This document shows, in pieces, positions 52,896-62,907 of a stretch of 64,000 nucleotides of DNA (positions within the stretch are counted from its first letter, which is position 1; every line of letters starts with the position of its first letter). The position numbers and the translations under genes are program-made. The notes under the pieces are model-generated. The model had not been told where the DNA came from and made no database searches. It saw only the letters and a list, made by a program, of their open reading frames with translations. The stretch is from positions 126,191 through 190,190 of the forward strand of contig DF239403.1 in assembly GCA_000507305.1 (NCBI GenBank), given 5' to 3'. Source of the DNA: Breviolum minutum Mf 1.05b.01 (lineage: Eukaryota > Sar > Dinophyceae > Suessiales > Symbiodiniaceae).

Positions 52896-53197
52896 GCTTT
52901 TGTTTATTTAGTTGGTGATTTTTTTTCGGATTCTACCATAGTAAATCACAACTTTTGACATCCATTTGGGGATTTCATTTTTTTTCAACCATGAAGCAAA
53001 TCTCAGATAGCCGACCTGAGAAATTGGTGTTTTTGATTTTAGCCCAAAATCAATTCAACACATGAGTCGAAAATTTGGAATGTTGGCCATCCTGGTAGTC
53101 GAGGAATATCTGTGAGGATCCAGCAGGAATTGATCACCTGCGGCCAAAATCCGTGGAATTTAGAACTAGAACCCCGGAACCGTGAAAAGGAAAACTA

Positions 53198-53307
53198 AGT
53201 AGGTGGTGGCAACTCAAATATTTTTCGAGTTTTCATCCCTATTTGGCGCATTTGGACAATTTGACTTGCACATATTTTTCACATGGGTTGGTTCAACCAC
53301 CACATAG
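53198..53307 (+). mobile_element. Family F element
   Basis: TAGGTGGTGGCAACTCAAAT ... TTTTTCACATGGGTTGGTTC with AACCACCACATAG; CTAAG on both sides, a possible 5-bp target duplication. Confidence 0.8.
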
Positions 53308-53598
53308 CTAAGATGGAACCTAAGAATTTGGAATGTTCCAACTTCTATGTCTATGCTCTTTTGGTTGAATAAGTTATTCAATGGTATGTCACACACACAC
53401 AAAATTGGAGGAATATGCATCTGGAACTCTAAAGAACCAGTTTTTAAATGGATGGAAATGGTGATTTCCAAAAAAATCTCATATAAAGATTCGGTTCATC
53501 ATCCAAATGATCGCCAACCATTAAAAGAATGGTTGGTTCCCCATCAGGTTCCAGGTTGGTTCAACTGCCGCTAAACATTCTGCCCCGGGTCGTTTCAG

Positions 53599-53707
53599 GC
53601 AGCCGAATGCCTTGGACATTTTGCCTTGCAAGAAGTCTACAGGACGATTTCAAAAAACGGGGTTAAAGATGCGGCCGAGTTTCTACATCCGTTCCTGCCT
53701 TTCAAAT
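53599..53707 (+). CDS. ARM-like exon
   Basis: After gtcgtttcag in phase 0: AAECLGHFALQEVYRTISKN, then GVKDAAEFLHPFLPFK. Very typical armadillo: helix 1, an 'xxNGxxDAA' turn, then a Leu helix. Donor taken as gttgcc at 53708. Confidence 0.6.
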
Positions 53708-54186
53708 GTTGCCGTTACGAATTTCCCGGAACCCACTCACATACTGTAGATAAACATACAGAACAAAATGGTTGGAAAAAACATGGGAGTTCTTGGTTCA
53801 GGTTGTTAACTGTGAGACATTTCATGTATTTAAGGAGCATATTTTACTGAAAGTGTCAGTTTTATGTTCATTGGTTTGAATTGTGTTTTTGATTAGAATT
53901 CTCTCTTATGAAAATTCGGGCTTTCAGTGACCAGCAAAATAACAAAAGATGCTATACCTACATAGTTGTTATTTTCCCATGGTAAATGTTGTTGAAGGCG
54001 TCCTTGGATTTAGTGATAGTGGTTTAGGTGATGAATGCTTCCTACATGGGCCAACATAATGCAACAGAGTCTAGGACAAGAACCACCTTTGAAAGCAAAT
54101 GGATGTGTATACACTTTTATTCAGAGGGTAAATATATATATATATATATACATATGTCTGAATGAACCGTTTCTTTTCCCATCAAG

Positions 54187-54324
54187 TACGGATCGATTCC
54201 ATTGCTTTACCTTGCAAGTGTCAACAAGAGAGGATCAGTGATGTTGGTTTCATTGCAAGAAGTGGATCCATTTGCGGCAAACAAACACATCTGGCTTTTT
54301 CCCATCCGTTGTCATCGGAGTCCG
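54187..54324 (+). CDS. ARM-like exon candidate
   Basis: After cccatcaag in phase 0: YGSIPLLYLASVNKRGSVML, then VSLQEVDPFAANKHIWLFPI. 'GSIPLLYLA' resembles the third helix of an armadillo repeat. Donor gtcaat is weak; the frame stays open to 54513. Confidence 0.4.
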
Positions 54325-55002
54325 GTCAATGTCAATTTCAATGAGGAATCTCCCTGCGTGTTTTTGACATACGGCCATGCAAAAATAAACAAAGGAGGGA
54401 CCAAGGTCATAGCTCCTTATCCAAAGAATTCGTTTTACCTTCACAGTTGCGAAGTAAATTCAAGTACAAAGCTAAGCAATTATATGTGTGTTGGATCTAC
54501 CCCCAAACAGTAACAGTCACCGTGTTCTGCTTTCAGTTGCAGCATGTCCTCTAGTCACCACCAGGATTCTTTCATTTTAGTAAAGAATCTCGGAATCCCT
54601 GCAAACCTTTATTTTATGATATTTTATGGCTGGTTGACCTATCCTTAACGTAATCCCCTCAGAAATAAGGGTTTAATAAGACCTTATTAAGGGAAACCAA
54701 TGGGTTAATTAATCAGCCCATATGGATGTTTCCTTAAATGGTGGTACCCCCAAAACTAACACCCCAAGTGCTGATCATTTTTAGTAGGAAAACCCATGGG
54801 TTTGTTGGGGAAACCCACCATTTTAGGAAACCCCCATTATTATGCCCTTAATAAATCTTAATAAGGCTAGGGCAGTCTTCAGATCTGTGGGTCCAAAATT
54901 TGGTCAGAAAGATCACTTCCCCTACAACGACAGGGTTGATGGGGATGGGGGAGGATCATGGTCCGGGAAGGCGCGGCGATTTTTTTTGCAAACCAAGGAT
55001 TT

Positions 55003-55107
55003 TCTAGGTGGTGGCAACTCAAATTATGCTTTATTTTCACCCGATCCCTGGGGAAATGATCCAATTTGACGAGCATATTTTTCAAATGGGTTGAAACCAC
55101 CAACTAG
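55003..55107 (+). mobile_element. Family F element
   Basis: CTAGGTGGTGGCAACTCAAA ... GACGAGCATATTTTTCAAAT ... CCACCAACTAG. Confidence 0.85.
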
Positions 55108-55330
55108 ATGTTGTACGGTTTTATTTTCTAGTTGGTGAAATATAAATAGGTTCGATGTACCATAAGAAGCTTTCAGATGAGTCCAAGCAAATTGACATGC
55201 ACAAAGTAGTGACCTGTCACTTTAAAAACGTAATCGTAGTTTTGTTTGGAAAAATCAAATTTCTTTACCGTAAAATCTTCCACAAATCCACTGTGGTAAG
55301 TCTCCAAGTCTCCAAGCCCCATGTTCGCAG

Positions 55331-55420
55331 CGGTGGAACCGCCAGGATCAGGTTGTATCACTTGGGAGTCATCGGATCTTTGTTGAAACTCCTTGAAGCT
55401 GAGCTGGGAGATCCCAGAAG
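55331..55420 (+). CDS. ARM-like exon
   Basis: After tgttcgcag: GGTARIRLYHLGVIGSLLKL, then LEAELGDPRR, to aag|gtcctt. An 'xxHLGVIGSLLKLL' run is classic armadillo. The start mirrors the exon at 46875, as expected for duplicated repeat exons. Confidence 0.55.
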
Positions 55421-55460
55421 GTCCTTCATGTTATCCATTGATTTCAGTCAGGGGAATTTT

Positions 55461-55620
55461 ACTTGATGCAAATGTATGGCTGGGTGGTGGCAACTCAAAG
55501 AATATATATATATATATACATATATTCATCCCTTACTTGGGGAAATGATCCAATTCGACGAGCATATTTTTCAGATGGGTTGGTTCAACCACCAACTAGA
55601 AACTTGATGCAAATGTATGG
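55461..55620 (+). mobile_element. Family F element between 19-bp direct repeats
   Basis: F copy at 55480-55599 (CTGGGTGGTGGCAACTC ... CCACCAACTAG, with a TATA run inside) lies between two copies of ACTTGATGCAAATGTATGG (55461-55479 and 55602-55620). Confidence 0.85.
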
Positions 55621-55733
55621 TAGTTTTGAGGGGTTTCCCCTTTTTCTTGTGCCTTCTTTGGGTTGGTTGTATAATGACCCGCCGTAGGGTTGATGGATTT
55701 GTCACACCTGTCAGGTGTCCACTTGAGATACCT

Positions 55734-55848
55734 GGGACCCCGAAAAACTAAGTATGAGTGGCTGGAAAATCCACCAAGATGGATGAAGATGGATAATTTC
55801 CTATTGGAAATAGGTATTTACACCATTGTCAAATTAGTCTTCGGGATT
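55734..55848. mobile_element. Family A-like MITE, decayed
   Basis: CCCCGAAAAACTAAGTATGA on the left, CAAATTAGTCTTCGGG on the right. Confidence 0.5.
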
Positions 55849-55921
55849 TCATGATGAGGAATGAGGAAAAACATAGGATGTGATAGGCTTCAACTAGTTG
55901 AGCTGAGGGTATCATCGGTGA

Positions 55922-56023
55922 TACTGTTGATGGAAGAAACTCTGCACCAGGTAGTAGATTATTTATTCCAATAATTACAGGGTTTATACATTAAGGTTGT
56001 TCGGATTTCTTCCATCAACAGTA
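55922..56023. mobile_element. Family E MITE
   Basis: TACTGTTGATGGAAGAAAC and GGATTTCTTCCATCAACAGT with A. Confidence 0.85.
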
Positions 56024-56482
56024 TTGATCAAAAGGGATATTGTAAGGTTTGAACAAATCCATTCCACGCAATGTGATTCAAGACTGGGTAGACTTCAACA
56101 ATGTATCTTCTGATTCAAACTAGTATGCTTCACCCAAACAGTTTCATAAATTGAACATCTGATATATACTCGTAAAATATAGTAGATATGTCATGTAACA
56201 TGTATATGCTATTTTGTTTGACGTGAATTTGGTCTATAACATAAACCATATATACGTAATATGTATACATCATACACAATTATTTCAAGCCACCTCGTTG
56301 CAATGGATAGATAGTGCTGTTGTGTGCCTGTCATTTTGGGGCTGTGGATGTGGACAATAAAGCTATGTGTGAACTTTTGAAATCAGCGATGTGCCAACAT
56401 GAGAAATGAAGTATCTAGACAGACACATCCCTCATAAACATGCACAAACCATATTGCACAGATAGGCTTGTTTCGTGTTTGC

Positions 56483-56950
56483 AGCGGAAATGTTGCTGAC
56501 ATGAAATTTGTGTGAATCTAAGTATAGCTAAGTTGTGTTTATTTTTGAAGTTTTCTTAAACTTCAGTGGAAATGGTGGTTCTTGAAGGATCACAACTTTA
56601 AGCTGGAAAGTTTCCGTGCCCAGGTAGATAGATTTTGGAAAAAAAGCACCTGGTCCCAAGGAAAAAGCATTACTTCATTATCAAATGAAACTTCAAGCAC
56701 TGGCCAAACCAAAGTGGTGGAGTCATGGAGGTTACGTAACGTACAGTGTTCAAATTCAGGAAGAGTTGAATAAAGGGAAATACTGAAATGCTGGTAATGA
56801 ATCATGAAGATGTACCGACTAGCTTCGGTAGCTTCAGAGGGAATATTGAGGTAAAGACCCCAGACATTGGATATTCGGACACAGAAATGTTGCTGGCATG
56901 GAAATTCGTGTGAATCTAAATATGTCTATTTTTTCTCCTGTTTTCTTGAA
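56483..56950. repeat. Local duplication of an exon-edge segment
   Basis: GAAATGTTGCTG(A/G)CATG(G)AAATT(T/C)GTGTGAATCTAA occurs at about 56486 and 56883, both followed by a similar T-rich stretch and TTTTCTT(A/G)AAC. Confidence 0.7.
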
Positions 56951-56953
56951 CAG

Positions 56954-56990
56954 GAACTTCAATCTTTTGAAAATCCACTGCTGTTCCGAA
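56954..56990 (+). CDS. Very short exon candidate
   Basis: After cttgaacag: ELQSFENPLLFR, then a possible GC donor where a family-E element starts at 56994. The upstream sequence is part of a local duplication (56483 and 56880). Confidence 0.25.
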
Positions 56991-56993
56991 GCA

Positions 56994-57110
56994 TACTGTT
57001 GATGGAAAAGAAAATTACACCAGTTGATGTGGTAAAATGCCTTGTAAATAATGTGTCCCATTTACCATTTACCATATCAACTGGTGCAGACCGGATATCT
57101 TATTGGTTAC
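56994..57110. mobile_element. Family E MITE, diverged
   Basis: TACTGTTGATGGAAAAGAAA with ATTACACCAGTTGATG on the left; CATCAACTGGTGCAGACCGG-like right arm. Confidence 0.55.
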
Positions 57111-57497
57111 AGGGTGAACCAGCACCATCCCAGGTGGTTGAACCATCAAGGCCGTAGGGATTGATGCTTCGCAACCATCCCAACCGATGGGATGGACCAA
57201 GGCCGGAAATTGCTGGCGCGCTAGCAGTTGCTTGACATCTCGCTGATGGTTTTGCTGATGCAATTCCTCGATGGGTTGCCATTGAGGTTTTTTGGTGGTA
57301 TGTGTATATATAATACATAATGTAGATAATTATATGTCATGTATTTGTTTTTATATAGATATATTTGTTTTGTAATTATACGTATTTATTATATATATTG
57401 TATATACAAATTATATAATGTTCATGTTGCTACAAATTATGAGTGTTTCCAAATTATAGAATTCAACACTTTGTATAGGTCTTCCATCATACTTCAG

Positions 57498-57545
57498 AGT
57501 TGTTTGTGACACTTGCCCTTTCAGCTGTGCAATTTGGTTTTGGAG
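57498..57545 (+). CDS. ARM-like short exon candidate
   Basis: After atacttcag: LFVTLALSAVQFGFG, ending at g|gttgat. It cannot be used together with the exon at 57572 (26 bp apart), so these are alternatives. Confidence 0.3.
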
Positions 57546-57571
57546 GTTGATGGGTGAATGGGTTGCCACAG

Positions 57572-57739
57572 GTGTACGATTTTGGTCATGGAATGAGGGT
57601 GTCCATGGTTTTGGAAAGGCACATTTTGATCCATTGCTATGTTGTTTTACCAGATTTTACTAGGCAACTTGTGCCAAAAGATGGCAAACGACCCCATAAA
57701 TACTGCGAAGAAAACGCAAAAAGGAATCGTTTTGCTGAA
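57572..57739 (+). CDS. Coding exon, phase 0/0
   Basis: Fifty-six codons between ttgccacag and gaa|gtgcta: VYDFGHGMRVSMVLERHILI, then HCYVVLPDFTRQLVPKDGKR, then CEENAKRNRFAE. Joins in phase to the exon at 57866. Less clearly ARM-like than its neighbours. Confidence 0.45.
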
Positions 57740-57865
57740 GTGCTAATCGTTCAAATATGAGCGCTTATTTGAGGTTGGGGTGAAATATGTGAAATCCTAC
57801 ATGTACTGTATACGACAACGTGGAAAGGAATCAGTTTATCCAGATGGGTATGGTGTGATCCTCAG

Positions 57866-57925
57866 GCTTTGCTGAATCTTTGTGCACAAGATGAGTGCAA
57901 GGCTCTGGTACAGCTGCTTCCGGTT
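57866..57925 (+). CDS. ARM-like exon, phase 0/0
   Basis: Twenty codons between atcctcag and gtt|gtaatg: ALLNLCAQDECKALVQLLPV. This is almost a consensus armadillo helix 1-2 (xLLNLxxxDExxxxLxxLLP) and is the best single support for the ARM call. Confidence 0.6.
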
Positions 57926-57986
57926 GTAATGGGAAGATCTTCTGGGTGAAGCAATGGTTGCCCTTACTTAAACGCAACGTGAAAAG

Positions 57987-58084
57987 CTGGGTGGTGGTTT
58001 CAAATATTTTTTATTTTCACCCCTACTTGGGGAAGATTTCCATCTTGACTAATATTTTTCAGATGGGTTGGAACCACCAACTAG
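57987..58084 (+). mobile_element. Family F element
   Basis: CTGGGTGGTGGTTTCAAATA ... TATTTTTCAGATGGGTTGGA with ACCACCAACTAG. Confidence 0.85.
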
Positions 58085-58595
58085 ACAAGCGTTTCAAAAA
58101 ATCGAAGGAGCAACATCTTTGATGTCAAGCCAGGTGTAAGTTGGAAAATGCTCCATAGTTCATCCAAGTTTATTTTATCATTGGTTTTGTGTGCCTTTTC
58201 TGGGCAGGAACTTGTGTGAAAGCTAGGAGTGCGTCAGCTATCGCCTTTTTCTTCAAATTAATTTTCGAGCGGCTTATTTGTTCAAATGTGGTGGTTTTCC
58301 ATTGTGTTGAAATTCAAGAAAAGGGGACCTGAGATTAGTGACGGGCTTCCAGCAATTATAAAGTTGCCTCAATCAATGGGGCGTAGAACCACGCTGACAT
58401 GATGAGCCTCTGAGGTTCACCAAGATATCGTCGTTTGTTCAGCTGGAATCATCCTTCAGAAAACTGATGTTTCCAATGAATTTCTCAATCATTTTGAACT
58501 CTGATGTCAAGTGTCTCCCCTTTGTTGGCTGTTTTTTTGAAAGGCTCTTATGAAACTGCTGTACTGCTGTTGTTATTGTTATCATATTTGTTTTG

Positions 58596-58690
58596 TATAT
58601 ATATATATAATAATACCAATATCTACATAAAAATATGATATTTCTATATATATATATATCATATACATATGATCTATATATATATACATC
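58596..58690. repeat. AT-rich tracts
   Basis: Several TATATATATA runs. Confidence 0.8.
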
Positions 58691-58846
58691 TTTGCTGAAG
58701 TTCGGTGACCATCTCAAACGCCAATAGAGTCCACTCTACCCTCACTTGACCTTGTAACACCCACGCCATGATCCCATGATCCAGGCCGCTGTATGCAGGT
58801 GACTTGTCTCGAAGAATGGCCCCTTTTCCTTAAGGGGTGATAGAAT

Positions 58847-58954
58847 TATCCCTCCCGAAGTTTAACGGTTTGCCCCTGAAAAGTTACCTTTCCAATAGGA
58901 AAGTAGTCTTCCAACCATCAATTTTCAGGGGCTATGTTAAACTGCGGAGGTGTA
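58847..58954. mobile_element. Family A/B MITE
   Basis: CCCGAAGTTTAACGGTTTGC with CCCTG on the left; CAGGGGCTATGTTAAACTGC with GGAGGTGTA on the right. Confidence 0.7.
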
Positions 58955-59342
58955 TCCATACCTAGTGAGTACACTTTCTGGTTGGTAGTATAATGCGTAT
59001 CAAACAATCTTATCTTTCAGTTTTGAAGATGTACAAAACAGGAGGATCAAACAAAGCAATTTCAGCCTTAAATTTGAGTTCTTAGATATGTCAATGCATG
59101 TGCTGCGCCGCGATTTTGAACATCCCATTTTTACAAAACATGCATATGCTAGAGAAAAATCAATGATTTGTTCCTATGGAAGATGCATAAAACCTGGCTG
59201 GTCTGACCTAGGTATCCTGGTGCCTTGCGGCTCTTGAGTAGTTTGTTGTTTGCTGCAGCGCCCTTGAACCAGGCAGGCCGTCTTTTCTTGTGGAAGTTTT
59301 CTTGTGGAACCAAAAGGGGTGGAAGTTGGGGTTCCCAGTTTT

Positions 59343-59437
59343 CTTAGTTAAGCTGAATATTTTTTATTTTCACCCCTATTTGGGGAAGATTTCCAATTTG
59401 ACTAATATTTTTCAAATGGGTTGACACCACCAACTAG
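59343..59437 (+). mobile_element. Family F element
   Basis: AAGCTGAATATTTTTTATTT ... TTTTTCAAATGGGTTGACAC with CACCAACTAG; left end diverged. Confidence 0.7.
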
Positions 59438-59530
59438 AAAAGGGGGATGAACAAAGACCTAGTGAAACCCATTTATAGGGGTTTAATTTGTTTGACTCCA
59501 TTTGTATGGGCCCATCTCGTTGCTGTCAAG

Positions 59531-59619
59531 CAGGTGGCTGCTATGCTTTTGTCCAGTCTTGCAGAGAAGGCCTCGGGCATGTTGCAAGTGTCACGCAAAG
59601 CATGTGCTCACTATTTTGG
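59531..59619 (+). CDS. ARM-like exon
   Basis: After tgctgtcaag in phase 0: QVAAMLLSSLAEKASGMLQV, then SRKACAHYFG. Donor either gtgtca at 59588 or at 59620; the two donors lie in a direct repeat of about 15 bp (gtgtcacgcaaa...). A family-I inverted repeat starts at 59638. Confidence 0.5.
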
Positions 59620-59637
59620 TGTCACGCAAAAGCAATT

Positions 59638-59741
59638 TGGGTGTTTCCAAAAATAGGGGTACCCCAAAATGGATGGTTTATAATGGAAAACTTTATTAAA
59701 ATGAATGATTTGGGGGTACCACTATTTTTGGAAACACCCAT
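59638..59741. mobile_element. Family I inverted repeat
   Basis: GGGTGTTTCCAAAAATAGGG and CACTATTTTTGGAAACACCC are nearly exact complements. Confidence 0.85.
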
Positions 59742-60282
59742 TTAAAGCATTGAAATTAAATTGCCAATACTGTAGAATCTGTCGAAAATCATACGAAGTA
59801 TGAAGATGAAGCACGAACATGGGCTTGTTTTTGGCACATACTTGTATACAGAGTAACCTGTTCCTGATTTCACAGGCTGATGGTTGGCCTCTCTTTGCAT
59901 TCAATATATCATCAATCAGATTACTATGATATACAATGTATGTATGCAGTGTCAATTTATATTTGTATAGCATGCATCTCCCAGATGAGTATCTGATGTA
60001 TTATATTCTTATTTCTGAAGTTGCAAAAGAAAACTGATGGGTGATATGCACAACAAAACCCAAGGCCCAAGTGTAACTCCCCTTTTTTAAAGGACGTCCT
60101 CTACACTGAAAATCGATGGCCCTTTAAAGGACTCCTGTGCCGTTGCCTTGACAGATTCGAATTGTGATTTGGTTTGGAAATCCCAGGGGTGGATACTTTG
60201 GACCGGAAAGGCATGGGTTAACAAAGGAGCAATGAAAAAAAGGGGTCCCAATTGTTGTGCCTTGGGCTACACCACCAAAGAT

Positions 60283-60387
60283 TACCCTCCCTAAAACTAA
60301 CATAGCCCCTAAAAATGGTGGTTTCCAATAGGAATCTCCTTTTCCTGGGGTCTATGTTCACGGGCTATGTTAGTTTCAGGGAGTGTA
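60283..60387. mobile_element. Family B MITE
   Basis: ACCCTCCCTAAAACTAACAT and TATGTTAGTTTCAGGGAGTG with TA. Confidence 0.85.
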
Positions 60388-60487
60388 ACATAGAAGCTAT
60401 AGAACCTGAAAATAATGAGTTGGAAGATGATCTTCCTTTTTCAATCAGGTGATTTTTTAGGTTCCATGTTGATTTATAGGGGTGTAT
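60388..60487. mobile_element. A-like element in tandem with B
   Basis: GCTATAGAACCTGAAAATAA ... TTTTTTAGGTTCCATGTTGA with GGGGTGTATA. Confidence 0.55.
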
Positions 60488-60527
60488 ATAGAGGATGATT
60501 ATACTACCCAGTTATTGTGGGGATTTA

Positions 60528-60606
60528 TTTCTTAAACCATGAAATCAGGATCCCTTATCAAACAACCAGTATTTCCCATGGAAAGTAAGGGACCCCGGGT
60601 ATTTTG
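60528..60606. repeat. Family N dispersed repeat
   Basis: TTAAACCATGAAATCAGGAT ... AAACAACCAGTATTTCCCAT with GGAAAGTAAGGGA. Confidence 0.6.
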
Positions 60607-60698
60607 GACCGTGGCTCACATGTAAAAACACCCCCGTTTCAAGGCAACGTGGCACGTCAAATGGATATCGTGTAAAAGGAGATTCCTAGTGGAACCCA

Positions 60699-60810
60699 TA
60701 CACTTCCTGAAACTAACAGTTCGTCCTGGAAAATTAGGGTTCCCAAAAGGAAACAACTAGTATTCCAACCATTTATTTTCAGGGGCGAGCTGTCAGTTTC
60801 AGGGAGTGTA
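60699..60810. mobile_element. Family B MITE
   Basis: TACACTTCCTGAAACTAACA and GTCAGTTTCAGGGAGTGTA. Confidence 0.85.
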
Positions 60811-60819
60811 TTTTTTCAG

Positions 60820-60869
60820 GGTTCGTTATTTTTGTTGATTGCCAATTGCTACTATTGGCCCAATTTACC
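60820..60869 (+). CDS. Short exon candidate
   Basis: After ttttttcag, just right of a family-B element: FVIFVDCQLLLLAQFT, ending at acc|gtaccc in phase 0. Another frame, open from about 60840 to a gtaaat donor at 60956 (IGPIYRTRCGLLTSVINSHI), competes. Confidence 0.3.
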
Positions 60870-61883
60870 GTACCCGCTGCGGTTTATTGACAAGTGTCAT
60901 CAATTCTCATATAGTAGTTTTCTTCACACTGAATCAGAATCTTGACAGCGAAAAGGTAAATCAGTGTCAAACCCACAGTTGTTTTAAAACATTTTCAGAA
61001 TGTAGACCCATACCTTCCAAAGGTGTCGAATTTTCGGTTCCTCAGGTCTGTCAGTTTATGGGTGAGGGGTATCGAGACCCTTGGATCTTGAGGAAAAAAC
61101 AAACCTGGCAATCAGACTTAGGATTTGGGAATTGGGGATGTTGTTGAACAAACACCATGCCCCAGAGGGCCAAAAAAATCTGATGCTGGTACTCTGATTT
61201 TTGTGCTTTATTGTTTTTTGGATGCTTCCAATTGATGACTCATAGACTCATAGATACTACTTGCAAACACTTGGACATCCCCAATTGATACGCTCAAGAG
61301 TTGGTAATAGGATTCCAGGCTACCCTTCAGCTATAACAAACTAACGACGACCGAATCTCAAGTCTTGCTGCGCTGTCCGCATCTTGGCCCGAGGCCTTAT
61401 TGGAATGTGCTGCTCTCAGTTGAAAAAATGTTGAAAAAAAGCCAGGAAGTGATGGAGATGGCGTGATGATAAAGAATTTGATGGAATTTTTTGAGGTTAC
61501 ACAACCCTAGACATCGGAAAAAAAACACCTGCTTCTCGAAGGTATGCGGAAACCCCCAAAAAATACCCTAAAACACCTGAAAAGAGGAGGTATTTGGATG
61601 TCTAGGGCAAATTCAAAAGATGAAACTTGTCAAGCACTACTAAAGAGGATTGAGGAAGCTGCATTTTGATAAGGATTCTCAGGATCAAGAGCAATCTGAA
61701 GGAAACACTTGAGGTGAATTTTTATGACATCCAAAGTCCACATTGACATGAGTAGTGAGACGAGGGTGACCTAAGTAAGGATAACATGTTTTTCACCAGC
61801 AAAGATTTGGCTGAAACAATTCGGAAAAATTGGTGCAACATGACATGTTTCACCAAAGCATGTGACATGGGGTCCAATCTTAG

Positions 61884-61963
61884 ACGAGGTTGTTTTTGTT
61901 GGGCTAAAGGCCGTGAAATGTCTTGGCAGTTTGGGAGCACCTCCATTCTACCTGAAATTCGCC
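61884..61963 (+). CDS. ARM-like exon
   Basis: Between ccaatcttag and gcc|gtatga: EVVFVGLKAVKCLGSLGAPP, then FYLKFA, ending in phase 0. Armadillo pattern (LKAVKCLGSL). A longer ORF in another frame is judged a shadow. Confidence 0.5.
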
Positions 61964-62030
61964 GTATGATTGGTGAATGAATTTGGACATATTATTATAT
62001 TATGAACTATAACGGGAGTGTTAGAAGTAT

Positions 62031-62128
62031 ACCCCATAGGATTCATGTTTGGTATATCTACCAAAAACTGTGCCAAACAATTTCTTTACATGTTGGTATT
62101 TAGATACCATACCATGGTTACTATGGGT
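62031..62128. mobile_element. Family C hairpin, diverged
   Basis: CCCCATAGGATTCATGTTTG on the left; ACCATGGTTACTATGGGT on the right. Confidence 0.65.
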
Positions 62129-62176
62129 ATGGATTGCCTAGTTTAATCCAACGATTCATTGGTACAAAAAATGCAG

Positions 62177-62267
62177 ATTCGACGATTCGAATCCAACGAT
62201 TCGCTGGGCTTTCGGCTTGGAGAAAGGCCTCTCTTCGGCGGTCAACGAGATTTTGGTTGAAAAGGCG
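62177..62267 (+). CDS. ARM-like exon
   Basis: Between aaaatgcag and gcg|gtgaag: FDDSNPTIRWAFGLEKGLSS, then AVNEILVEKA. Ends in phase 0 as the next exon needs. The opposite strand also has a 90-codon shadow ORF here. Confidence 0.5.
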
Positions 62268-62471
62268 GTGAAGTTCTGAAAGGGTTTGCGTCGATGGAGG
62301 GTCGGCCTTATGAGTTGCGACCCCCGCATCAATGTTGCAGTCCTCTAGGAACTCTAGAGTTCGCCGATTTTGCACAACCCTACATCTTACCAATTGTCTA
62401 TATTATAAATAGTTCGTTGTGTATCATGGGCCATGTTGGATGACTCGAAAATGATGACGATGATGGAGATC

Positions 62472-62488
62472 AAGATGATGATGACGAT

Positions 62489-62550
<62 letters not shown>
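62472..62550. repeat. GAT microsatellite
   Basis: More than twenty GAT units; reads poly-Asp forward, poly-Ser in reverse. Confidence 0.95.
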
Positions 62551-62551
<1 letters not shown>

Positions 62552-62567
62552 CGATGACCACGACGAG

Positions 62568-62639
62568 GATGTTGTTGGCAAAGTTACACCACAAACTTGG
62601 GAGGTCCTCGAGTGTCTCCTGAAACTCACGCAGTTCGCC
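62568..62639 (+). CDS. ARM-like exon after a GAT microsatellite
   Basis: Twenty-four codons from cgacgag to gcc|gtgtgc: DVVGKVTPQTWEVLECLLKL, then TQFA, phase 0/0. The acceptor lies at the end of a GAT/GAC repeat that itself reads as poly-Asp. Confidence 0.5.
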
Positions 62640-62726
62640 GTGTGCCGCAGCGTGTTATGGCAGGAAACCCACATGGGGAGGGAGGTTTTGAGGGAATATG
62701 ACACTCAGAAGACCTGGCAATGGGTG

Positions 62727-62797
62727 AAAATTAGGGTCTCCCAAAAGGAAAGTAGTCTTCCAACCATCCATTTTCAGGTGCTATGTTAGTTTCAGGA
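62727..62797. mobile_element. Family B fragment, right half
   Basis: CCATTTTCAGGTGCTATGTT with AGTTTCAGGA. Confidence 0.5.
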
Positions 62798-62856
62798 TTC
62801 ATATTGGTCGAACACATTTCACCATGACTTCGAAAAATAAAACTTCATTGTCGCAG

Positions 62857-62907
62857 GAGGAAAGACTGAAGCGCTTATTGTCTACCAGCTTCTTGGCGGG
62901 ATTGCTG
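62857..62907 (+). CDS. ARM-like short exon, phase 0/0
   Basis: Seventeen codons between ttgtcgcag and ctg|gtaggc: EERLKRLLSTSFLAGLL. Leu-rich helix with good splice motifs on both sides. Confidence 0.5.

Noticed and set aside
57069-57318. Reverse ORF with QWQPIEELHQQNHQRDVKQL-type sequence
   Set aside because: Protein-like for about 50 codons but lacks an acceptor and lies in the opposite direction to all supported exons; left unannotated.
62121-62393. 90-codon reverse ORF (FLEDCNIDAGVATHKADPPS...)
   Set aside because: Overlaps a phase-consistent + exon with good splice motifs at 62177-62267; taken as a shadow, though it is not disproved.
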